Origin: a virus
Virus record (IMG/VR): IMGVR_UViG_3300025767_000060
Coordinates: 1-36,636 of that record
Length of the DNA: 36,636 nucleotides
Strand: one strand, 5' to 3'
The notes below the pieces were generated by a model. It was given only the letters and a program-made list of their open reading frames with translations. It had not been told where the DNA came from and did no database searches. Below are positions 1-7,665 of the stretch, piece by piece (the stretch's first letter is position 1; each line of letters starts with the position of its first letter). The translations under genes and the position numbers were made by a program.

Positions 1-8
1 ATCTAACC

Positions 9-36
9 TTTATACGCTAAAAAAGGGGGTTGTAAA
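9..36 (-). promoter_or_regulatory. Early-type promoter with -35 in terminator loop
   Basis: On the minus strand the -35 TTTACA (31-36) and -10 TATAAA (9-14) are 16 bases apart. The -35 box overlaps the loop and inner stem of the hairpin at 19-47. It would drive a gene beyond the left edge of the window. Confidence 0.6.
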
Positions 37-47
37 CCCCCTTTTTT
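19..47 (-). terminator. Rho-independent terminator
   Basis: A 13-bp perfect stem (A6G5TT pairing with AAC5T6) closes a 3-base loop, and on the minus strand a run of six T follows the G+C part. It lies just downstream of the stop codon at 56. The arms are symmetrical, so it could also act on the plus strand. Confidence 0.85.
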
Positions 48-55
48 CATTTTAT

Positions 56-451
56 TTAAATTTTTTGGAGATATTGGTAGCGGATGTTATTCCAGATTTT
101 GAGAAGTTGTTGTTTGAGTTTTTGGTCGCGGTTAGTGATAAAGGGGTTGAAAGGCATATCGTCTGATCGGTATTCGGGGTTGGTATAGTTTGGGTTTTGG
201 TTAATGTAGATTTCAAACATCGCGGAGTAGAGTTTATAGTCAAGTTTTTGATTTTGGGTGAATTGTAAACGGACGTGTTTTTTAGGTTTGATGTAAGTAA
301 TAAGCGGGTCTGTTGCGCGGTGAACAGATAGAATTTTGAAAGATAGATCGTATTTTTTGATGATGTTGGTAAGAGTTTGAGGATCGAAAGAAATTGGAAT
401 ATGAGTGATGTAAGAAAGGGATTTAGTAGATTTTTTGAGTAGGTTAGTCAT
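56..451 (-). CDS. Hypothetical protein, 131 aa
   Basis: I do not recognise this family. The start at 451 (MTNLLKK) is chosen over an upstream in-frame ATG at 478 because GGAG lies seven bases before it, and because the promoter -10 at 478-483 would leave the longer form without a leader. The protein is rich in Lys, Tyr, Asn and Ile, with a basic N-terminus, and has no signal peptide or membrane segment. It stands alone between its own promoter and a strong terminator, as T4-like early genes often do. Confidence 0.75.
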   Translation of the reverse strand: MTNLLKKSTKSLSYITHIPISFDPQTLTNIIKKYDLSFKILSVHRATDPLITYIKPKKHVRLQFTQNQKLDYKLYSAMFEIYINQNPNYTNPEYRSDDMPFNPFITNRDQKLKQQLLKIWNNIRYQYLQKI

Positions 452-477
452 GATGTATCTCCGTTTCATATACATCA

Positions 478-506
478 TTTATACGAACTAAATTATGTTC
501 TGTAAA
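478..506 (-). promoter_or_regulatory. Early-type promoter
   Basis: The -35 TTTACA (501-506) and -10 TATAAA (478-483) are 17 bases apart. The element overlaps the 3' end of the small membrane-protein gene and reads into the gene starting at 451. Confidence 0.7.
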
Positions 507-681
507 CTCTTTTTTTGACTGAATAAGCAATATTAGCAAGGAATACTACTTGAATTAAAATCAAATATTCATCTAAAGCAGTTGGTCCTATAGTACCTCT
601 GCCGCCGAATGATTCTAAACCAGCAGCGAGAGGTACTAAAAGGATATAAGCTAAAAATGGTATAGTAAGATATCGTATCAT
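493..681 (-). CDS. Small membrane protein, 62 aa
   Basis: Family not recognised. There are two hydrophobic segments, roughly residues 3-21 and 39-54, separated by a Gly-rich polar stretch, and the C-terminus is basic (KKRVYRT). This suggests a two-pass inner-membrane protein with cytoplasmic ends. Its start overlaps the stop of the preceding gene as ATGA, so it is translationally coupled and probably made early with the two genes upstream. Confidence 0.7.
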   Translation of the reverse strand: MIRYLTIPFLAYILLVPLAAGLESFGGRGTIGPTALDEYLILIQVVFLANIAYSVKKRVYRT

Positions 682-905
682 ACGCCAAGAATTCTTGCTA
701 CTTCATGTTTGTTATCGTTTGGAAGTGCTTTGCCAGACATAATATGCTCTACAATTTGTTCAAAGTAAAATGCAGCATCTCCATGGCCATTTTCATCCAA
801 GACAGCAGCACAATCTCTAAAGAACATCTTGAGCTTCATATCTGCCATGCCATCACCAAGAGCTGCTCGGTGAGATTTACCTGTACGCTGATTCATTCCA
901 ACCAT
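678..905 (-). CDS. Hypothetical protein, 72-75 aa
   Basis: Family not recognised; soluble, with Asp/Glu- and His-containing helices. Either ATG 905 or ATG 896 can be the start. The AAGGA around 907-911 abuts the first but is well placed for the second, so 896 (MNQRTGK) may be the true start. It overlaps the end of the 61-aa gene upstream and couples by ATGA to the membrane protein downstream, forming a three-gene unit behind the promoter at 1072-1100. Confidence 0.7.
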   Translation of the reverse strand: MVGMNQRTGKSHRAALGDGMADMKLKMFFRDCAAVLDENGHGDAAFYFEQIVEHIMSGKALPNDNKHEVARILGV

Positions 906-1062
906 TCCTTTCTAGCATATTCAAAAAGCTTTTGAATTGATCTTCGTTAAGCTCTAGTTTCTTACCAGGAATAGTTCCATTTGAATATTCCTGAACTCGT
1001 CCGCCGTACATATGTGTCGATACATAGTAGACGTGATCTTGATTTGGGTGTGTATATTTCAT
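877..1062 (-). CDS. Hypothetical protein, 61 aa
   Basis: Family not recognised. A small soluble protein beginning MKYTHPNQ, with a likely C-terminal helix (LNEDQFKSFLNMLERNGW). It is the first gene of a three-gene unit. The best promoter ends only about 10 bases before its ATG, so its transcript would be nearly leaderless unless another start or promoter is used; only a weak GGA precedes the ATG. Confidence 0.65.
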   Translation of the reverse strand: MKYTHPNQDHVYYVSTHMYGGRVQEYSNGTIPGKKLELNEDQFKSFLNMLERNGWNESAYR

Positions 1063-1071
1063 AATATATCC

Positions 1072-1100
1072 ATAGTATCATAAAGGAGGGGAGCTGTAAA
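1072..1100 (-). promoter_or_regulatory. Early-type promoter with -35 in hairpin loop
   Basis: The -35 TTTACA (1095-1100) and -10 TACTAT (1072-1077) are 17 bases apart. The -35 box lies in the loop of the hairpin at 1086-1108. Confidence 0.65.
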
Positions 1101-1108
1101 CTCCCCTC
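1086..1108 (-). terminator. Hairpin, probable terminator of the DUF932 gene
   Basis: An 8-bp perfect G+C-rich stem (GAGGGGAG and its complement) closes a 7-base loop, seven bases after the stop codon at 1115. The T-run after it on the minus strand is short (CCTTTA), so termination may be partial. Confidence 0.65.
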
Positions 1109-1114
1109 TAAGTT

Positions 1115-2089
1115 TTAAGCCGCTAGAGCGTATTCTACAGCTTTTTCTGCAGCTTTGATTTTGCGGAGTTGGTTAGACCCAAACCACTGGCTATGAAGGC
1201 GGTTATCAGCATTACGACCTTGAAGGTGATCAGTCACGTATGTAACTGAGTTAAATGCCTGCCACCATGAACCCTCGGCAAACTCTGCACCTGGCTGTGT
1301 TTCAAGAACTTCAAAGGCTTGCTTAGCAACACGAGAAATATTATCTTGAGTAATACCATCTTTTTGCTTGTCTTGACCAGACGTAAGTGGGAAGACTTCG
1401 TTGTAGTAACCCATAAGAGACTCTACAGTGAAACGTTTTTGCCCGAGGAACTGAGCCATTTCTTTGTACTTAGCAAATTTCTCGTGAGCAATACCCATAG
1501 TAGCCTTGACAGTATCAGCATCAAACGCAGTGCGGTGACCAACTTTTACAGCACGTTGTGCTTGTGAGTTAAGAGCAAATGTCAGAGTATTGTTGCATAC
1601 TACTCGAATTGGCGTAAAACGGATATCGATTGACTTGCCATAAACGTGTGGATTGCTAAAAAGCATATATGAGTCAACTTGATCTCCACCAAAGAGGTCA
1701 AATGATTCTTTTACTTTAGCAAGAGCCCAAACATAGTTACCGCCTTTAAGCGATCCTGCGGTATGCATTTCCATATCACCCGCAAGAACGTACTCATTGA
1801 AAAATTCAAAAGCTTGTTCATTCTGTACAGGATGCCAGTCTTTACCTACATTTGTAAGGATTTTACCATCAGACTCACGTACAAGAGACTTTTGACCAGT
1901 TAGAACGTTATCACCTTTGTAACGAATAAAGGACTCAACCTCTTCTACACGCCAATCGACGCCGGCCTTTTGCATCATTTGCTGTGGAGTGAGGTCGTTA
2001 GAAACCTTTGTACCAAGACCATGCCAAGGCAGATCGCCTGCATATGCCATTTGAGCTTCGCCGTTTACAATTTCAAGTTCGTGTGCCAT
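1115..2089 (-). CDS. DUF932 / phage-plasmid-like protein (TIGR03299 type)
   Basis: A 324-residue protein that opens like the DUF932 family found in many phages and plasmids (MAHELEIVNGEAQMAY, then GDLPWHGLGTKV). Other recognisable stretches are a mid-protein segment around RFTPIRVVCNNTL and a C-terminal segment with SWWQAFNSVTYVTDH. The biochemical function of the family is not established, although it is often placed near replication or defence genes. GGAG lies seven bases before the ATG. It is monocistronic, with its own promoter and a downstream hairpin. Confidence 0.85.
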   Translation of the reverse strand: MAHELEIVNGEAQMAYAGDLPWHGLGTKVSNDLTPQQMMQKAGVDWRVEEVESFIRYKGDNVLTGQKSLVRESDGKILTNVGKDWHPVQNEQAFEFFNEYVLAGDMEMHTAGSLKGGNYVWALAKVKESFDLFGGDQVDSYMLFSNPHVYGKSIDIRFTPIRVVCNNTLTFALNSQAQRAVKVGHRTAFDADTVKATMGIAHEKFAKYKEMAQFLGQKRFTVESLMGYYNEVFPLTSGQDKQKDGITQDNISRVAKQAFEVLETQPGAEFAEGSWWQAFNSVTYVTDHLQGRNADNRLHSQWFGSNQLRKIKAAEKAVEYALAA

Positions 2090-2116
2090 GATATATTCTC
2101 CATTGTTGATATGAAT

Positions 2117-2145
2117 ATACTATCACTAGTGGAAATACTTGTAAA
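2117..2145 (-). promoter_or_regulatory. Early-type promoter of the DUF932 gene
   Basis: The -35 TTTACA (2140-2145) and -10 TAGTAT (2117-2122) are 17 bases apart, giving a leader of about 20 bases before the ATG at 2089. Confidence 0.75.
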
Positions 2146-2149
2146 CAGC

Positions 2150-2992
2150 TTATTTGATTTTAAATGAAATATTTTGTTCTTTTTCACGATCATCCAGTTC
2201 ATATACTGAACGATATTGATTATTTGCATCAATAACAGATTTAAGAACGCTCAACAAATCTTCATTTGAATTTTCATATAGTGCATTTGTATCTTTAGGG
2301 AAGCAACTTCCACCAAAACCCTTTTTACCATCAAATCCTGGAACCGTCATATGAGAATGTCCGATCCTAGTATCACTTCCTATAACGTTTGATACAATAT
2401 TATATCGGCCACCGTTCGATTCGACATAATCTTTATATTGATTAAACCATACTACTTTAGATGCAAGGAAGCTGTTAATCCCATACTTTACCATAGAGGC
2501 TTCTCCGGCCTTCATATGATGCATAGGTGCTGGATTGCAATTGCTATTATATTTGTAAAATGTTTTAAGTCGCTTTGTGTATTCATATCGACCGCCAAAC
2601 ACGTGAAATGCAGGGTTAATAAAATTATCAAAAGCATTACGCTCTGTTAAAAATTCTGGGTTATACACGAAGCGCTTATATCGAGTAAATTCTTCAGCCA
2701 GATCGGGTGTAATAGTCGATTTAATTACTACCATACCACTTGGAAATTGTTCAAGCTTTAGAATTACTTCCCTAATGATGTTGGCATCAATCCCGCCGGA
2801 ATCATTTCCCATTGGGGTAGGCACACATACAAAAGTAACATCTGGGACATATGCTTCCAAATCATCCATATCGTGAAAGCCTTTATAAGGATCCACGATC
2901 ATAATATCGTTAGATGTATTTTTAAACCCAAACTCTACAGCTTTACCTACAAAACCATAACCAATAATGGCAATCTTAGTTAGCTTATTCAT
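2150..2992 (-). CDS. Nucleotide-sugar (UDP-glucose/GDP-mannose) dehydrogenase, short form
   Basis: These NAD-dependent enzymes oxidise UDP-glucose or related sugars to uronic acids. Visible here are a Rossmann motif GYGFVGKA (residues 11-18), IVDP at the end of the second strand, STITPD (about 92-97), NPEFLTE (111-117), KYGINSFLASK (169-179) and the catalytic cysteine in GGSCFPKD (Cys230). At 280 residues it lacks the C-terminal substrate-binding domain of the usual 390-450-residue enzymes. It may be active in reduced form, may bind a partner, or may have changed substrate. Its ATG overlaps the stop of the 44-aa gene as TAATG. Confidence 0.85.
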   Translation of the reverse strand: MNKLTKIAIIGYGFVGKAVEFGFKNTSNDIMIVDPYKGFHDMDDLEAYVPDVTFVCVPTPMGNDSGGIDANIIREVILKLEQFPSGMVVIKSTITPDLAEEFTRYKRFVYNPEFLTERNAFDNFINPAFHVFGGRYEYTKRLKTFYKYNSNCNPAPMHHMKAGEASMVKYGINSFLASKVVWFNQYKDYVESNGGRYNIVSNVIGSDTRIGHSHMTVPGFDGKKGFGGSCFPKDTNALYENSNEDLLSVLKSVIDANNQYRSVYELDDREKEQNISFKIK

Positions 2993-3126
2993 TAATGTTT
3001 GCCTTCGCTAAAATTACTTACAAGTCTGTCACCGGATACAGCTCGACGTTTTACTTCATTAACCGAAATTCCATGTTTTTTAGCAACAGATTCATAAATC
3101 CATTCGATAGCGTCTTTAGTTGTCAT
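2992..3126 (-). CDS. Small protein, 44 aa, upstream of sugar dehydrogenase
   Basis: Translation begins MTTKDAIEWIYESVAKKHG and ends FSEGKH. It is soluble, predicted helical, and unrecognised. Support comes from a promoter about 30 bases upstream, a weak GGA before the ATG, and the TAATG overlap with the dehydrogenase. The composition (an acidic helix followed by a KRRAVSGDR basic stretch) looks like a real protein rather than a leader peptide. Confidence 0.65.
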   Translation of the reverse strand: MTTKDAIEWIYESVAKKHGISVNEVKRRAVSGDRLVSNFSEGKH

Positions 3127-3158
3127 AACTATTCCAATCAGTTCAATCATGTTTTTAC

Positions 3159-3187
3159 ATCATAACATATTCTTTACGATACGTAAA
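3159..3187 (-). promoter_or_regulatory. Early-type promoter of the 44-aa/dehydrogenase pair
   Basis: The -35 TTTACG (3182-3187) and -10 TATGAT (3159-3164) are 17 bases apart. It sits immediately after the sulfotransferase stop codon at 3195, with no clear terminator between, so read-through from the upstream operon is possible. Confidence 0.7.
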
Positions 3188-3194
3188 CATCTTA

Positions 3195-4205
3195 TTATCT
3201 TAGAGCATCTGTATTTCTACTCATTTCTGCAAATTCTCCCCAAGCTTTAAATGCCTGAATTACTTCAAGGGAAAACCAATCTTCTACATTTAAACTAATA
3301 TCATCTTCTGAAGTTTCTTCAAGCGCAGAATATAAGTTGTCAGACATATAGGTCTGACCAGGCGTTAATAACGCATCTACTGATTTTGCATCTTCAATAT
3401 ATACCGGATCTGAAGCAATCTTCACGGCTATTTGTTTCGGAATTTGAAAATTAACCGGGTTGTCAACCACTACGTGCTTTTTCACAACTTCTTCTAAACT
3501 ATATCCATCATCTCTAAGTTCATCAAAGTTTCGATTTTTAAATTGTGCATGCATAAATTTAACTACGGATAAGTGCTGGGCTGATAGCGCTACATTAACC
3601 TTATCATTATTTAAAATTTTATAATTATTCCCCACACACAGATATAAAAAATCTTCCACGGCATCACCATTATGAAGGGCAGAAGATATAAGGGGTCTAG
3701 TAGTAATATTTAAATCCTGGGTGTTATACTCGATTATACTATCCGAATATAGTGGCAACTTCCAATTATATGAATGATAGTACGAATTAAAATCGCTTCG
3801 AACTTCTCCTATTTTAACCATTTCAACGTATAGAGATTTCCAATATTCAAGCGCTGGTCTTAAATATCTTACAACTTTTACATTTTCAGCTATTTCAGTA
3901 AAATACTTTTTTATATGCTCATCTAAAATATTAGGCTGTATCCTAGAATAGTGCGCTGATGAAAGAACTACCTTAGGTTTATTTGATTTTAAAATTTGTT
4001 CTTTTAAATCAGCCATAGCTTCATCTTCATAATCAGTACCAATAGACTTTGCATAAAAGTTGTGATTATGCATGACAAATGAATTTTTGTGGGCTTTTGG
4101 GTAAAATAATTCTTCGGCAATAATATTATTTTTGTGAAAAGCCATTTGAATCGCAGTCGATCCGGCTTTATGATTGCCAATATGTATAATTATTTCCTTT
4201 TTCAT
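3195..4205 (-). CDS. Sulfotransferase-like protein
   Basis: Sulfotransferases move a sulfo group from PAPS to a sugar, lipid or peptide hydroxyl or amine. Residues 5-19 hold the 5'-phosphosulfate-binding P-loop (HIGNHKAGSTAIQ; Lys13, Ser16, Thr17), followed after about 70 residues by VVLSSAHYSR, which suits the 3'-phosphate-binding region of bacterial and phage sulfotransferases. The 336-residue length fits the family. The acceptor cannot be inferred. It is the last gene of the seven-gene operon, coupled by ATGA to the 2OG-Fe oxygenase. Confidence 0.75.
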   Translation of the reverse strand: MKKEIIIHIGNHKAGSTAIQMAFHKNNIIAEELFYPKAHKNSFVMHNHNFYAKSIGTDYEDEAMADLKEQILKSNKPKVVLSSAHYSRIQPNILDEHIKKYFTEIAENVKVVRYLRPALEYWKSLYVEMVKIGEVRSDFNSYYHSYNWKLPLYSDSIIEYNTQDLNITTRPLISSALHNGDAVEDFLYLCVGNNYKILNNDKVNVALSAQHLSVVKFMHAQFKNRNFDELRDDGYSLEEVVKKHVVVDNPVNFQIPKQIAVKIASDPVYIEDAKSVDALLTPGQTYMSDNLYSALEETSEDDISLNVEDWFSLEVIQAFKAWGEFAEMSRNTDALR

Positions 4206-4873
4206 TGATTTTCCAAAATAGAATTATTCAAAAGGTTATCGAAATGAAATCCTATGATTGCTGTTCGTCTAGTAATATTCCCGCTCACAACTCGGTGATT
4301 CCAACCAGTATTGATAAACCAAACTTCGCCGGGTTGCATCTGTAGACTTTTAACGCCTTCTTTGTCTTTAAATTCAAAGATTGAATCGTTGTTATTAAGG
4401 CAAATCTGTGCTCTGCAAATAACGCTAGTATCGGCGTCAATATGCCAATTTAACTCATGATCACCTTTCATCTCGCTTAGTCTGAAGCGGTATGTTTTAT
4501 CAAATAACTGATCTAATGCAGGTCTAGTGTATCGCAAAATGTTATATGGATCAGGGTCCCATGTATCGTAAGCATATTCATCAACATCCGTATCAAAACT
4601 GGCATTTTTTTTCTGTAAGAGTATTTGACGGTAGCTTGAGCCGACGTTAAAAACTTCTTCATAATTGCAGTTTTGGCTAATTCCGTAGTTATCTCCACCA
4701 ATATCATTTTTAATATTAGTATCAAGAATGTAATTTAGTTCATCAACAACTTTAGATGATACCTGACCAATCTTACAAAAAGTTTTAAGTTTATTTCTAC
4801 GAGGACCAGTGCCACCAACCCTAGTTCTTTTAGTTTGTTCAATTAGACACTTTTCTGCCATCTGTCTTTCCAT
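4202..4873 (-). CDS. 2-oxoglutarate/Fe(II) oxygenase, Asp/Asn-hydroxylase-like
   Basis: A double-stranded beta-helix oxygenase is indicated by the metal triad His144-x-Asp146 (LNWHIDADT) and His193 (GWNHRVVSG), with Arg202/203 placed to bind 2-oxoglutarate and PGEVWFINTG between them. This is the aspartyl/asparaginyl beta-hydroxylase pattern, which hydroxylates proteins or small molecules. A second in-frame ATG at 4861 has a better placed GGA and may be the true start. It overlaps both neighbours in the metabolic operon, so it probably acts in the same pathway. A second, unrelated-looking enzyme of this class lies at 28815-29354. Confidence 0.75.
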   Translation of the reverse strand: MERQMAEKCLIEQTKRTRVGGTGPRRNKLKTFCKIGQVSSKVVDELNYILDTNIKNDIGGDNYGISQNCNYEEVFNVGSSYRQILLQKKNASFDTDVDEYAYDTWDPDPYNILRYTRPALDQLFDKTYRFRLSEMKGDHELNWHIDADTSVICRAQICLNNNDSIFEFKDKEGVKSLQMQPGEVWFINTGWNHRVVSGNITRRTAIIGFHFDNLLNNSILENQ

Positions 4874-5451
4874 TCTTTAATAGTTATCTCTTTTAAGTTT
4901 GGTTTCTCACCATTATATATTACACTTTGCCAACAATCTTTTCCATAATCCTGGTCACAGGTAAGCATCATATTAGGGGCCAAAGCCCAATCAAGATGAG
5001 TCCTATACTTCATCTTAACAGAAAATCGCTCTATAGCAGGTCGCCGTGATATACTTTGCATAGAAACAAAGGCAGAATTATAACCTTTAATATAATCCAA
5101 CTGATATGGTAACAATCTCATAGTTGGGCTGTGGAAAGTATCTACTTTAGGGTTTGTAAATCTCCTATAGTCTCTGTAGATATATGTTCTAGTGAGCAAT
5201 CTATAACAGCCATCATAGTATTTCTGAATTGTAGAAAATGCTACCGGTCTATCACCGTCAAAAAGAAAAAACCATTCTTCATAATCAAAGAATGTATCAG
5301 GAAGAATGTCAAACCATTCTATATTACGCTTATCATAAAGTTTATTTTCTTTACCAAGTCTTATTAATTCATTTCGAAAGTTTTCATATCCGTATTCTTC
5401 AAGTGTTAAGACTTTTTGATTAATCGTATAAACCACGATGCTGGATCCCAT
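4843..5451 (-). CDS. Putative acyltransferase-like protein (GNAT fold suspected)
   Basis: About 200 residues with no motif I can name firmly. A stretch reading FLFDGDRPVAFSTIQKY followed by RLLTRTYIYRDYRR resembles the central beta strands and acyl-CoA region of GNAT enzymes, and the operon context favours a transferase. The annotated ATG overlaps the desaturase gene by 46 bases; a GTG at 5436 would shorten this. Trp and Tyr are abundant. The acyltransferase label is tentative; an unknown phage-specific enzyme is equally possible. Confidence 0.45.
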   Translation of the reverse strand: MGSSIVVYTINQKVLTLEEYGYENFRNELIRLGKENKLYDKRNIEWFDILPDTFFDYEEWFFLFDGDRPVAFSTIQKYYDGCYRLLTRTYIYRDYRRFTNPKVDTFHSPTMRLLPYQLDYIKGYNSAFVSMQSISRRPAIERFSVKMKYRTHLDWALAPNMMLTCDQDYGKDCWQSVIYNGEKPNLKEITIKEWKDRWQKSV

Positions 5452-6041
5452 TCATACCACTTTTTCCCAATCTGCCAATCCATGGGCTTTTCATGATGAT
5501 TAGCGTGCCATCCTTCACCGCCGGTTAAAATGTTAGCTATCCAAGAATTGGAGACATTTTCATGACGGTGGCACAATGTATTTAGTAGACCAAATCCGAT
5601 ATAACCATATATCATTGGTGATATAATGAGTATTATATACCATTCAATAGGTAAAAGTAACCCCATAAAAAGGGTCGAAAGTCTAATTTCTTTATGATGT
5701 TTATGAAACCACATAACGCGTTTGTTTTTAAGTAAGTCAGTCACGTGTCTTGGGCGAATTGCAGGCACTTTAAATGTAGAAGTTAATACTCTCCAAACAG
5801 GCTGGTGCTTAGGCGAATGCGGATCTTTTTCGGTATCTGAGTGATTATGGTGCATTCTATGAACTCCAACCCAACCAAGGACCGATCCGGAGCCTGACAA
5901 TGGGCCTAATATAAGTACCAGATATTCATACCAGACGTGAGCTTTAAATGATTTGTGCGAAAAATATCTGTGGTATCCTGCGGAAATTACGACTGAAGAT
6001 AAAAAGAACCACCAGATAAAACTATATAAAACATAAATCAA
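5406..6041 (-). CDS. Fatty acid (acyl-CoA type) desaturase
   Basis: Membrane di-iron desaturases introduce a double bond into fatty acyl chains. All three histidine boxes are present: HRYFSH (residues 24-29), HRMHH (61-65) and HANHH (179-183), with the family phrases AGYHRYFSHKSF, GVHRMHHNHSDTEKDPHSP and GGEGWHANHH. Hydrophobic segments flank them (about 1-20, 38-57, 125-152). At 211 residues it is shorter than the usual 250-320 but keeps the catalytic core. It would act in the host inner membrane using host electron donors. Start and stop overlap its neighbours in the operon. Confidence 0.9.
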   Translation of the reverse strand: MIYVLYSFIWWFFLSSVVISAGYHRYFSHKSFKAHVWYEYLVLILGPLSGSGSVLGWVGVHRMHHNHSDTEKDPHSPKHQPVWRVLTSTFKVPAIRPRHVTDLLKNKRVMWFHKHHKEIRLSTLFMGLLLPIEWYIILIISPMIYGYIGFGLLNTLCHRHENVSNSWIANILTGGEGWHANHHEKPMDWQIGKKWYEWDPASWFIRLIKKS

Positions 6042-6859
6042 ATGTAAAGTTCCTTATATTTGTTTATAAATTCTTGAGCGAATATTTCTTGACCTAATTT
6101 ATTAGGATGTTTATCTTTATCAGATATAAAACAGTTTTCTTTATGATCATATCTCAAAATATCTAAAAAATATCCATTTAATAGTGGCCAAAATGGCCAA
6201 CCTATAATGCTATTTTTAGTTTTTTCTATTTGATCAAACATGGGATTGTCCATAAAGTATTGTATGGTTTGGCTTTTATCAATATAAGCTGCCGGGTTTA
6301 ATCTACCTTCTTTTTGCATTTCATCAAGAACCCAAAAACTAAAAAATGTAAGGCCTTGGCCCATTATAAGTTTTATATTACGAGCCTTGCAAATATCTAT
6401 GATTGCTATCATTCTAGATAACTGACTTTCTATCATATTTTTATAAACATCTTTATTGAAATTTTTGTTATTCCAAAATTTTTTGTTTATTTCGCCGATT
6501 CCAATATCATCCATCCAAGAGGTAATTTTAGAATTATTGCCATAATCATTATAAACTTCCATCAAAGCGTTAAAATCAAATGTATAAAAAGATTCCCTAT
6601 CTGCGCCGCTCCACAAAATAGCAATAGTATCAATTTTATCTCCATGACTAGCTATCCCTTTAATAACTTCCCTGAAAATAAAATCAGAACTAGCGCCGGA
6701 TTTTCCTAGATTGACACACTCTAAGTTTAATTCATTAGCCATAAGTTCAGGCCACATTGGCCAACCTGACCGTCCAACGTCTGGTAATGAGTCATCGCTG
6801 GATCTAAAGTTTTTATCTGTGTATGAACAGCCGGCAGCTAATAAAATCTTTTTACTCAT
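6038..6859 (-). CDS. SGNH/GDSL-like hydrolase, paralogue 2
   Basis: The N-terminus (KILLAAGCSYTD) has the block I serine, followed by NLGKSGASSDFI (block II Gly), AILWSGADRES (block III region) and a C-terminal DKHPNKLGQEI that supplies the Asp-x-x-His pair. SGNH enzymes are esterases or O-acyltransfer partners acting on lipids or acetylated sugars. It is a clear tandem duplicate of the next gene upstream: both share WPMWPELMANEL, a mid-protein WMDDIGIG/WMDDIGVG motif and the same ending. The two genes overlap by ATGA. Confidence 0.75.
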   Translation of the reverse strand: MSKKILLAAGCSYTDKNFRSSDDSLPDVGRSGWPMWPELMANELNLECVNLGKSGASSDFIFREVIKGIASHGDKIDTIAILWSGADRESFYTFDFNALMEVYNDYGNNSKITSWMDDIGIGEINKKFWNNKNFNKDVYKNMIESQLSRMIAIIDICKARNIKLIMGQGLTFFSFWVLDEMQKEGRLNPAAYIDKSQTIQYFMDNPMFDQIEKTKNSIIGWPFWPLLNGYFLDILRYDHKENCFISDKDKHPNKLGQEIFAQEFINKYKELYI

Positions 6860-7665
6860 TTATAAATTTCTCGATATCTTTTAGTAAATTCATTAGCTAT
6901 CATTTTTTGACCAAGTTTATTAGGATGTCTATCAAGGGCAGAAATATAATATTCTTCTTTATCGTGTCTTATATCATCAAATGAATACCCGCCGATTTCT
7001 TTCATTATCGGCCAACCAATAAAATGTTTTTTTCTTCTGCTAACCTCAGTAAATATTGGATTATTTGTTAAAATGTTAACTACTTCTGAAGGCGGTATTG
7101 CACACTTGACTGGCAACTGTTTATTTTGAACCATTTGATTTATTGCAAAATAATCAAAATATACTAAACCGCCAAACATAACAAATTTTATATTACGGTT
7201 TTCACATATTTCCATAATAGCAAACATTTTTTTAATAGGATTCTGAATCATGGTTCTATACGTATCGGTACGCATAAAATGTGTGTTATTGAAATATTTT
7301 TGGCTTACTCGTCCAACCCCAATATCATCCATCCATGGAAATGGATCAAAACCGCCGGCGAGGCAATCGGTGTTACACTCTACAATAGGATTAAGAGTGA
7401 AATTAAAAAATGGAAGTCTATCAGAAGTAGACCACAGAATGGCTACAGTGTCTACTCTATTACCGTATGTAGCTAACCCTTCTAGAATTGTATCTAGTAT
7501 ATAATCAGCGCCGGCGCCAGATCGACCTTTATTTACACACTGTAAACCCAGCTCATTAGCCATAAGCTCTGGCCACATTGGCCAATCAGGTTCTACGTTA
7601 GGATCACATGATTTATATTTTCCGTCAGTATAAGAACAACCTGAAGCTAAAAGTATCTTTTTCAT
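6856..7665 (-). CDS. SGNH/GDSL-like hydrolase, paralogue 1
   Basis: Same architecture as its tandem copy: KKILLASGCSYTDG with Ser11 as candidate nucleophile, NKGRSGAGADYI, AILWSTSDR, and DRHPNKLGQKM near the C-terminus for the Asp/His pair. Block III lacks the usual GxND Asn, so the oxyanion hole must be built differently. The ATG overlaps the carbamoyltransferase stop codon as TGATG. Two diverged copies kept side by side suggest two related substrates or a heterodimer. Confidence 0.75.
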   Translation of the reverse strand: MKKILLASGCSYTDGKYKSCDPNVEPDWPMWPELMANELGLQCVNKGRSGAGADYILDTILEGLATYGNRVDTVAILWSTSDRLPFFNFTLNPIVECNTDCLAGGFDPFPWMDDIGVGRVSQKYFNNTHFMRTDTYRTMIQNPIKKMFAIMEICENRNIKFVMFGGLVYFDYFAINQMVQNKQLPVKCAIPPSEVVNILTNNPIFTEVSRRKKHFIGWPIMKEIGGYSFDDIRHDKEEYYISALDRHPNKLGQKMIANEFTKRYREIYK

